7,703 nt of DNA from Terriglobia bacterium (GTDB taxonomy: Bacteria > Acidobacteriota > Terriglobia > UBA7540): positions 1 through 7,703 of the forward strand of contig JAIQGB010000209.1 of NCBI GenBank assembly GCA_020072905.1. The letters run 5' to 3'. The translations under genes were made by a program, and so were the position numbers. The number at the start of each line of letters is the position of its first letter. Positions within the stretch are counted from its first letter, which is position 1. Shown here piece after piece: positions 1-5,973 of the stretch. The notes below the pieces were generated by a model that worked only from the letters and a program-made list of their open reading frames with translations, searched no databases and was not told the DNA's origin.

Positions 1-737
1 GCTTTATTGCACGCATCGATCGCCGCGGTTACTTCCGGCCGGATATCGGGAGTGAGCGGAAAACCGGCGGTCAGCATGACCACGATCTTGCGGCCCGGCA
101 CGCCGGAAAGATTTTTCGCCAGGCTGCGCAATGCCAGCACGACGGTCCGCGCGCCAAAGTCGGCCTCGGCGGTGTTCAGCCCCCCCGAACCGAGGTCCAC
201 CGGGTCGGCGTTCGGATTCACCGCCGATGTCTTAATGCCCGTCACCACCTGCTTCAGGCGTTCCGCATCGGTCGTGAAGTTCTGCGCGATCCGCAGAGAG
301 CCGCCGAAATTGATGATGGCCATCAGATGGTCGGGGCCGGCGTTGGCCTCGATGAACTTGGCCGGAATGTTGAGCCAGGCGTCCGTGGAATGGTTGACGT
401 TGAGCTCGACAGGACGCCGAGAGAAATCAACGTCGAAGGCAAGCGCCCACCGTTCTGGAGGGACAAACGCGTTGGTCAAAGCGTTGATTGCGAGTTGCAT
501 CAGGTCGGCCAAATCCAACGTGTCGGGAAATGAAGCATGATACCTTTCACCCTGCAGGGCTTTCTCGCTTGGTATGTGCCTTAGCCGCGCGGCGTCTTCT
601 GGTCTTAGTGGGGCCAGCGCAATCTCGCTAGTCGCAGCGATAGTCGTGACGCCGTCCGCCCCATGCGCCGCAGACAATGCTTGAGAACCCACAACCAGGC
701 CAGCGACTGACTTCTTCACGAATTCGCGACGATCCAT
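1..737 (-). CDS. Chimeric partial frame: Tat-exported protein N-terminus joined to VWFA-related domain
   Basis: The frame opens at ATG 737 and stays open for 245 codons to the window edge, so the 3' end is missing. An AAGGAG ribosome binding site (750-745) lies 7 nt upstream. Residues 1-27 are a twin-arginine signal: RREFVK at 3-8, then a hydrophobic stretch and SAAHGA, a likely cleavage region. Residues about 28-125 include FPDTLDLAD (70-78), a motif I associate from memory with uncharacterised Tat-exported proteins. From about residue 126 the sequence is VWA-like in the style of acidobacterial VWFA-related proteins: KFIEANAGPD (127-136), NFGGSL (143-148), QNFT (152-155), EADFGAR (191-197), GRKIVVMLTAGF (215-226). 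The first beta strand and the DxSxS metal site expected before that point are absent. The reading is therefore two different proteins joined in frame, more likely an assembly join than a real fusion. Function of either half is not assignable beyond export and a probable VWA fold. Confidence 0.7.
   Translation of the reverse strand, partial: MDRREFVKKSVAGLVVGSQALSAAHGADGVTTIAATSEIALAPLRPEDAARLRHIPSEKALQGERYHASFPDTLDLADLMQLAINALTNAFVPPERWALAFDVDFSRRPVELNVNHSTDAWLNIPAKFIEANAGPDHLMAIINFGGSLRIAQNFTTDAERLKQVVTGIKTSAVNPNADPVDLGSGGLNTAEADFGARTVVLALRSLAKNLSGVPGRKIVVMLTAGFPLTPDIRPEVTAAIDACNK
340..365. other. Probable chimeric junction inside the minus-strand frame
   Basis: The change from the Tat-protein part to the VWA part falls near residues 125-132 (AKFIEAN). 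Both protein types could plausibly carry the words KFIEA here, which would give a short identical stretch for an assembler to cross. The position is inferred from where family resemblance changes, not from reads, and may be off by some tens of bases. Confidence 0.45.
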
Positions 738-1136
738 TCGCTTTCTCCTTTCTCCCTGAGTTGGAGTGCCATGAGTCTTTCTACTGCACCCCCCCATTGC
801 TACTCGCAGCTGGCCTACAGACGATGGGTAGGTCGGATAGGAGCGCCGGCGCATCCACGAGCTCCAACGCGCCAGGAACTGCAGCGGAACAATCCGGTTA
901 GGCATGTGGGATCCCGACCGCAAGAAAGTCGGAGGAGTCGGCGAAGCAGGTGAGACCCCGGATCCGAGCGATTGGTGCTCTGCAACCATCAAAAGCACTG
1001 CGACAAGTGTTGTTAATATCGCTGTCTTGTTGCGGCTGATAAACTGAACCTCAGCTGTGCAGAAGTCAAGCGCAAAGATAGCCGTGGTTCGAAGGTGGGC
1101 AAACCCGGATCCGACCTACCTAACTGGAAGGGGGGC

Positions 1137-1174
1137 CTTGGGCGAAAGCACTGAATCTCTCCGTGCAGCCTAAG
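1137..1174 (+). other. Candidate stem-loop
   Basis: The 5' arm CTTGGGC (1137-1143) pairs with GCCTAAG (1168-1174), allowing one G-U pair. Inside it GCAC (1148-1151) pairs with GTGC (1163-1166) around an 11-nt loop, with GAAA (1144-1147) opposite a single A (1167) as an asymmetric internal loop. There is no T run after it, so it is not a standard intrinsic terminator. It could be a structured RNA, a protein site or chance. Confidence 0.3.
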
Positions 1175-1201
1175 AGGTCTCTCCTCTGCTCAGATCGAAA
1201 G

Positions 1202-1228
1202 CTTGTAATCGTATCAGATTAAAACAAG
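1202..1228. promoter_or_regulatory. AT-rich imperfect inverted repeat, possible operator
   Basis: CTTGT (1202-1206) and ACAAG (1224-1228) are inverted copies. Inside them AATC (1207-1210) and GATT (1217-1220) are also inverted around GTATCA, with three extra A on the right side. The element lies in a locally AT-rich patch, about 140 bases before the predicted promoter of the TPR gene. The symmetry resembles a dimeric repressor site, but no known operator is matched. Confidence 0.3.
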
Positions 1229-1369
1229 TACTCTATTCTCCTGGGTAGTCTCGGGCCGTAGGACCAAGACGTTGCGATGAATCGCATGAGAAGCCACAAG
1301 CCGCGCCCTCACCGTCACACAGACTGCCGGTATGACGGTCCGTTGAATGGCTTAAACGCGCGAAAGGGG

Positions 1370-1398
1370 TTGACGGCCAAGGATTGTCGGGCTAAGAT
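1370..1398 (+). promoter_or_regulatory. Sigma70-type promoter for the TPR gene
   Basis: TTGACG (1370-1375) and TAAGAT (1393-1398) are separated by exactly 17 bases. The -35 box matches consensus at five of six positions and the -10 box at four of six, with the key TA and final T present. Transcription would begin near 1404-1407. This lies downstream of ATG 1277, the first ATG of the long TPR reading frame, and so argues against that start. It leaves a leader of about 170 bases before the likely start near 1575. Confidence 0.6.
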
Positions 1399-1558
1399 GC
1401 TCGACATTACTGGTACGGTGTTGTTAATAATGCAACACAGAAAGTGCCCTACAGCCCGCAGCGGATCAGCGGCCAGAAGTCAGTGCCCCGCGCGGGGATC
1501 CTCGGCGGGACGCGGCCATCTTACTCTCAGGTGGCTGTCGGGCCAGCCAGCCTGGGCG

Positions 1559-1627
1559 TGGAGTAGGAACCCCTGTGAAGAGGTCGTTGCCGGGGGCGTT
1601 CGCTGTTCGCTCCTGGTGTTGGTCATG
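1559..1627 (+). other. Unresolved TPR start: likely signal-peptide start with a frame break
   Basis: GTG 1575, preceded by GGAG (1560-1563) and AGGAA (1565-1569), opens a frame reading (M)KRSLPGAFAVRS, the positively charged start expected of a signal peptide. That frame then fails and stops within about 30 codons. The hydrophobic core (LVLVMGLLLG) and AxA-like end (CLAAQA) continue instead in the TPR frame. One added base, or two removed, near 1605-1613 would join them into a normal Sec signal. A tandem GTTCGCT pair (1597-1610) sits at the break. It could be a sequencing or assembly error, a real mutation, or coincidence. Confidence 0.4.
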
Positions 1628-3313
1628 GGGCTCTTGCTCGGCCCTTCCTGCCCATGCCTAGCCGCCCAAGCTGGTCAGCCTTCTGCGCAGGAATTCATCT
1701 CGGGCGGCCAAAAAGCAATGGCCAAAGGGGACTGGAGAGCTGCAGAAGAGGCCTTTGAGCGGGCTCTTCACCTCGAACCCCGTTCGGCCAGTCTCCACGC
1801 CGATCTGGGGTCCGCGCAAACACGGCTCGGACAGCTCCAGGATGCCGAGAAGTCGTTTGCCGAGGCGATCCGCCTACAGCCCCAGCAACCCTCATTCCGG
1901 ATGGGCCTAGCGGAGGTCTACCTGCGCCAGTCGCGACTCGATGCAGCCGCCAAGGAGTACACCTCGCTAATCAATCTTGATCCCACGAGCTTTGACGCGC
2001 ACTACAACCTGGGGCTGGTTTTCCTGAGGCAGAGGCGGTGCCGCCAAGCGATTGCACAATTGGAACACGCAGACGAGCTTTCTTCTTCCCTCCCGGAAGT
2101 CGCGGTCAACCTCGTCGATGCGTATTCCTGTATAGGCGACGTCGCAGCGGCAACAAAGACCGCCGAACACGCAAGGCGACAGTGGGGCGACTCGCCCAAG
2201 GTGCTGTACAGCCTTGGCCTCGCGCTGTTCAGAAATGGCTCCTACGAATCGGCAAACGAGGTTCTTGCGCGAGCTTGGGAGCTGCTTCCGAGTGAGACTG
2301 AGATCGGCCTGCAACTGGTCCGGTGCCAGTTGGCCCTCCGCTCCTTTCGCGAAGCCCTGACCTCGCTGCTGAGCATCCGTACAAAGACACCGCCCACCGA
2401 CGAAACCGAGCTTCTCCTGGGTTTCTCCTACCTCGGACTCGGCGACGGCGATTCCGCAGTTCAGGCTTTTCGCCAGGCAGTGAAGCTCAACCCCCGCAGT
2501 GCTCCCGCCCAGCTAGCGCTCGGCAGACAACTGTTTCAAAAGGCGGACCTAGAAGATTCCATCTCCCATCTGCGAGAAGCCCACCGTCTGGCTCCCGATG
2601 ACATTGCAGCTGTGACGAGCCTTGCCCAAGTCCTAGTCAAGGGCGAGCGGTTCAAAGAGGCCATTGAACTCCTGGAAGGCCCCGACGGAGACCCCTCGGT
2701 ATCACCTGAGATTCTCTCCTTGCTCGGAGTCGCCTATGCCAGCCTTGGGCGCTTCTCTCAGGCAGTCCCAATGCTCGAGATGCTTACGCGCCGCGAACCT
2801 GAAAATGACCGAGCGTACTTTCTTCTGGGGTATGCCCGTGCCGAGCTCGGACAGGGAGAGGCCGCCCTTTCGGCCTACGAGACTGCCATCCGCCTGAACC
2901 CAGGGGCAGGGGTTTACTACAATTACTGCGCGTCGGTGCTTGAACGTCAGGGTAGACTCAGCCAAGCGGCAGAAAACCTCCAAAAGTCACTCTCGCTTCA
3001 ACCGAATTCACCTCTCGCTCATTACGGCCTAGGAAGGGTCCTCACCCAGGTGGGAAAGTACCAAGAGGCCATCGCACATTTGCAGGAGTCGATTGTGGCT
3101 GGCCAGCCCCCGGCGCGAGCCTACTACTTGCTCGCCACGTGCTACGCCCGACTTGGGAACTCTGCCCTGGCCGAAGAGTACCGCGGCAAATTCGCTGCAA
3201 TGGCAACGCAGAATCACCGAGAAGAGTACATTAACCTCTCGGGTGATGTCGAAGCGCGTTCCTTCGGACGATCCCAGTTCGCGCTGCCGCCGAGCGCCCA
3301 TTCACTTCCTTGA
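1616..3313 (+). CDS. Exported tetratricopeptide-repeat protein
   Basis: Almost all of the product is TPR helix pairs of about 34 residues, roughly 15 of them. They run from QEFISGGQKAMAKGDWRAAE (coded from about 1690) to near the C-terminus, with the usual G/A/Y/P positions, as in FERALHLEPRSA, YNLGLVFLRQ, LGRVLTQVGKYQEAIAHL and YARLGNSALAEEY. TPR solenoids bind other proteins; no enzyme domain is visible. A hydrophobic stretch followed by CLAAQA (about 1613-1675) indicates secretion to the periplasm. The frame is open back to ATG 1277, but residues coded by 1277-1600 are rich in Arg, Cys, His and Trp, lack any domain and straddle the promoter at 1370-1398, so I do not accept that start. GTG 1616 is used only because it is in frame and keeps the hydrophobic core. 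The likelier true start is GTG 1575 through a frame break. The repeats are certain; ligand and pathway are unknown. Confidence 0.85.
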   Translation: MLVMGLLLGPSCPCLAAQAGQPSAQEFISGGQKAMAKGDWRAAEEAFERALHLEPRSASLHADLGSAQTRLGQLQDAEKSFAEAIRLQPQQPSFRMGLAEVYLRQSRLDAAAKEYTSLINLDPTSFDAHYNLGLVFLRQRRCRQAIAQLEHADELSSSLPEVAVNLVDAYSCIGDVAAATKTAEHARRQWGDSPKVLYSLGLALFRNGSYESANEVLARAWELLPSETEIGLQLVRCQLALRSFREALTSLLSIRTKTPPTDETELLLGFSYLGLGDGDSAVQAFRQAVKLNPRSAPAQLALGRQLFQKADLEDSISHLREAHRLAPDDIAAVTSLAQVLVKGERFKEAIELLEGPDGDPSVSPEILSLLGVAYASLGRFSQAVPMLEMLTRREPENDRAYFLLGYARAELGQGEAALSAYETAIRLNPGAGVYYNYCASVLERQGRLSQAAENLQKSLSLQPNSPLAHYGLGRVLTQVGKYQEAIAHLQESIVAGQPPARAYYLLATCYARLGNSALAEEYRGKFAAMATQNHREEYINLSGDVEARSFGRSQFALPPSAHSLP

Positions 3314-3649
3314 GGATCGTAGGCCAGGAGCCTGCATTGCTGCGCACACGATCTCCGGCATTTGACGATAGGAGTCCCACACCCACTTTCACGAAGCAGG
3401 CCATCGGTCACGTGGAGCGTTTCGGCGAGGACGCATCTCGGTCCACGCCTATGAAACCAACGAAAGGTTGTGGTCGTGGAGTTCTTGTCAAGGCGGTACG
3501 AATCGCGAAAGCCCTACGCGGGCGAACTGGCGAAGCGCGCGGGAAGGTGTCGAGTCATGAGGACGTTCAGCGTTCTCGATCGCAGGTTCATTAAGGAGTT
3601 TCTGAGCAGACCCATGAGGTTGTGCCAGTTTCAGTTGGGGTGATGTAGC
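3314..3649. other. Intergenic gap upstream of the dehydrogenase operon
   Basis: This gap of 336 bases separates the TPR stop from the E1 start. No convincing -35/-10 pair, riboswitch or T-tailed terminator was found, although the length suggests that the operon's own promoter lies here. A 28-codon frame (ATG 3557 to TGA 3643) ends six bases before the E1 ATG and has a weak AAGG-type site. It could be a leader peptide but nothing else supports it. The TTG-started frame 3310-3594 has no recognisable content. Confidence 0.5.
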
Positions 3650-5959
3650 ATGGGGCAAACGAAAGCCACACCGAGTTACTTGAGCAATAGCCGGCCCGAC
3701 TTTACGCCTTTCGAAGTCGACTGCGGGAGAATCCCTGCCTATCGGTTTCGTGGGAATCTTCGGACCCTGACGGAAGCGGGAGGGATCGACGCAGCGACCG
3801 CGATCCATCTCCTGGAAGACATGCTCATGGTCCGCGAGATGGAAGAGATGATCGTCAAGCTGCGCTCGGGCGCCTACGAACCGCTTGCCGGATTCAATTA
3901 TCGCGGCCCCACACATGTCTCGATCGGCCAGGAAGCGGCTTCGGTGGGAGCGGCGAGCGCGCTGGAATCAAATGACTACATCACCAGTACGCACCGTGGC
4001 CACGGCGACAGTGTAGCCCGCGGTTGCCACGCTATCCGCACCCTGTCGGATGAACGTCTGCGCAAGCGCGTGCCCCATTCGAAGGCGGCATCCTGTGAGG
4101 AGCTTCTGGAAGATGCTCTTGAAGACCACCTCTTCCGCACCCTTGCGGAGCTCTTTGGCAAGGAGGAGGGCTATTGCAAGGGCCGTGGCGGCAGCATGCA
4201 CATCGCGGATTTCAGTGTGGGGCACCTGGGCGCCAATGCCATCGTCGGCGGAAGTGTGCCGATCGCCACGGGTGCCGCGCTGGGCTGCCGCTATCTGCGC
4301 AACGGCGCGGTCGTGTGCTGTTTCGCGGGGGACGGTGCCTTCGCCAACGGTGTGGTGCTCGAATCGTTGAACTTCGCAGCGCAATGCCAATTCACGAACG
4401 AAATCGCGGGAAAACACTGCTTCGGAGTGCCCATCATCTTCTTTGTTCTTAACAATCACTATGCAATGACCGGGCGGTCAGACACGGAAGTCCTGGGAAT
4501 CCAGCACTTGGTGCGCCGGGCGGCGGGCTTTGCGGACAACAACATGCATGCCGAGATCGTGAATGGCATGGATGTCCTGGCGGTGCGCGATGCCACGCTC
4601 CGGGCAGCAGCCTTATGTCGCCGCGGGCAAGGACCAGTCTTCCTCGACGTAAACACTTACCGGTACTATGGACATTCCTTGAGCGATCCGCGCAACGAAT
4701 ACCGGACACGAGAAGAGGAGGCGGCCTGGAAAGCGGTCGATCCCATTCTCACCTTTCGAGGCCAATTACTGGAGAACGACGTTTTGAACAAAGAGGCACT
4801 TGCAGCGCTGGAGACCCGGGTTCGAGAACGAAACGCGCGAGCCGCTGTGCGTGCGGCGGAGGCGGCCGATCCGGACTCTGCAGACGTTGTCAAGTATATC
4901 TATACGGACACCTCGGCTGAACCGGTGCCTTCAGACTTTCGGAGAGTAGAGATCCTCGAGCCTCCGCCGGTCATCAAGCGCGTTGAGGGTCAGATCACCT
5001 ATCGTGATGCCATCAAGGAAGCCCTGATCGAAGAAATGAAGCGCGACGCCCGAGTGATCTTCTATGGCGAAGACGTGGCCGAATACGGGGGCGCCTTCAA
5101 GTTGAGCAAGGGTCTGTTGGAAACGTTTGGTCGCGACCGGGTTTTCAATACGCCGATCTCGGAGGCGGCGATTTGCGGTACGGCAGTCGGTGCCGCCATG
5201 ATTGGGCTGAGGCCGGTCGTTGAGCTCATGTATATGGATTTCGCCTTGATGGCCGGAGATCAAATCTGCAACCAAGCCGCCAAGTGGCATTACATGTCAG
5301 GTGCCCAGGTGGACGTGCCGCTGGTGATTCGAGCCTCCGTCGGTGGCGGCAAAGGGTACGGAGGGCAGCATTCGCAGACCCTCGAGTCCATCATGACCCA
5401 CATTCCAGGCCTGTACGTCGTCTATCCCTCCACCCCTTATGATGCCAAGGGCATGATGAAATCCGCCATCCGGGACAACAATCCCATCATCTTCGTCGAG
5501 TCCCAGCTACTCTACGGTGAGAAGGGCGTCGTACCCGGGGAGGAATACCTGGTGCCCCTGGGAGTCGCCGATGTCAAACGCTCCGGCAACGACCTTACGA
5601 TTGTGGCATGGGGCCCGGCGGTTCTGGACTCCCTGAAGGCTGCCGACCGTCTCGAGACTGAGTCGGGCGCCAGCGTGGAGGTCGTCGATCTGAGAAGTCT
5701 GGTGCCCCTGGACATCGAGACCGTGCTGCGCTCGGTGCAGAAGACGGGGCGTTGCGTGGTGGTAAGCCAAGCCGTGCAAGTCGGCAGCTACACGGGCGAG
5801 GTGGCTTCGAGGATTCAATATGAGGTCTTCGACTACCTCGACGCGCCTGTTGCACGTGTCGGCGCAAAGAACGGCATCGCGCCCCAGTCTCACGTCCTGG
5901 AAGCGACGTTTCTGCCCACCGCTGAGGACATCCTCGCGGCGGCAAGGTCTCTCCTCTGA
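3650..5959 (+). CDS. Fused 2-oxo-acid dehydrogenase E1 component, alpha plus beta
   Basis: This enzyme decarboxylates a 2-oxo-acid (or cleaves acetoin) with thiamine diphosphate and passes the acyl group to the lipoyl arm of E2. Residues about 50-400 are the alpha part: HRGHG (115-119), GRGGSMH (178-184), the cofactor motif GDG (227-229) with its paired NN (268-269), and the loop YRYYGHSLSDPRNEYR (337-352). Residues about 447-769 are the beta part: GEDVAEYGG (473-481), ISEAA (503-507, Glu505 matching the cofactor-activating Glu of beta subunits) and GGQHSQ (571-576, His574 matching the active-site His). A charged linker of about 45 residues joins them. Two stretches exceed the short acetoin/pyruvate alpha type: about 126-165, and about 12 residues before NN. 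I recall both from larger fused E1 proteins. A GGGG element (3637-3640) lies 9 nt before the ATG. Substrate is not decided by the sequence. Confidence 0.93.
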   Translation: MGQTKATPSYLSNSRPDFTPFEVDCGRIPAYRFRGNLRTLTEAGGIDAATAIHLLEDMLMVREMEEMIVKLRSGAYEPLAGFNYRGPTHVSIGQEAASVGAASALESNDYITSTHRGHGDSVARGCHAIRTLSDERLRKRVPHSKAASCEELLEDALEDHLFRTLAELFGKEEGYCKGRGGSMHIADFSVGHLGANAIVGGSVPIATGAALGCRYLRNGAVVCCFAGDGAFANGVVLESLNFAAQCQFTNEIAGKHCFGVPIIFFVLNNHYAMTGRSDTEVLGIQHLVRRAAGFADNNMHAEIVNGMDVLAVRDATLRAAALCRRGQGPVFLDVNTYRYYGHSLSDPRNEYRTREEEAAWKAVDPILTFRGQLLENDVLNKEALAALETRVRERNARAAVRAAEAADPDSADVVKYIYTDTSAEPVPSDFRRVEILEPPPVIKRVEGQITYRDAIKEALIEEMKRDARVIFYGEDVAEYGGAFKLSKGLLETFGRDRVFNTPISEAAICGTAVGAAMIGLRPVVELMYMDFALMAGDQICNQAAKWHYMSGAQVDVPLVIRASVGGGKGYGGQHSQTLESIMTHIPGLYVVYPSTPYDAKGMMKSAIRDNNPIIFVESQLLYGEKGVVPGEEYLVPLGVADVKRSGNDLTIVAWGPAVLDSLKAADRLETESGASVEVVDLRSLVPLDIETVLRSVQKTGRCVVVSQAVQVGSYTGEVASRIQYEVFDYLDAPVARVGAKNGIAPQSHVLEATFLPTAEDILAAARSLL

Positions 5960-5973
5960 GGAAGAATCAGCAA

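Larger units (their letters stand above)
738..1369. other. Long gene-free divergent intergenic region
   Basis: This stretch separates the minus-strand Tat gene from the promoter of the TPR gene. The only frames in it (for example 677-901 and 771-953, plus strand) give compositions rich in Ser, Arg and Pro with no recognisable domain and no good ribosome binding site. It contains a run of seven C at 789-795, three GGATCC-centred palindromes (908-915, 959-966, 1106-1113), a candidate stem-loop at 1137-1174 followed at once by a small hairpin AGAGG-N5-CCTCT (1173-1187), and an AT-rich imperfect inverted repeat at 1202-1228. I see no tRNA, rRNA or known riboswitch. No clear promoter for the minus-strand gene could be picked out. 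Confidence 0.6.

Noticed and set aside
7..540. Plus-strand open frame of 177 codons
   Set aside because: It lies antisense to the minus-strand Tat/VWA frame, which has a ribosome binding site, a signal peptide and recognisable motifs. The plus frame has none.
789..795. Run of seven C, possible phase-variable tract
   Set aside because: It is not inside a gene or between promoter boxes, and seven C is ordinary in GC-rich DNA.
677..953. Two small plus-strand frames (74 and 60 codons)
   Set aside because: No domain, no good ribosome binding site, composition of non-coding DNA; the first overlaps the start of the Tat gene.
1175..1188. 14-base word (AGGTCTCTCCTCTG) also present at 5945-5958
   Set aside because: One copy is coding sequence at the end of E1 and the other is intergenic. 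A single match of this length in 7.7 kb is within chance, and no flanking similarity extends it.
3310..3594. 94-codon frame in the gap before E1
   Set aside because: It starts at a TTG overlapping the TPR stop and gives an Arg/Ser/Thr-rich sequence with no recognisable motif.
3314..3649. Thiamine diphosphate riboswitch upstream of the thiamine-dependent E1
   Set aside because: The conserved CUGAGA-type core and partner helices were not seen.
3968..4459. 163-codon minus-strand frame inside E1
   Set aside because: It is a shadow of the strongly supported E1 gene, caused by GC-rich third positions; no independent motif.
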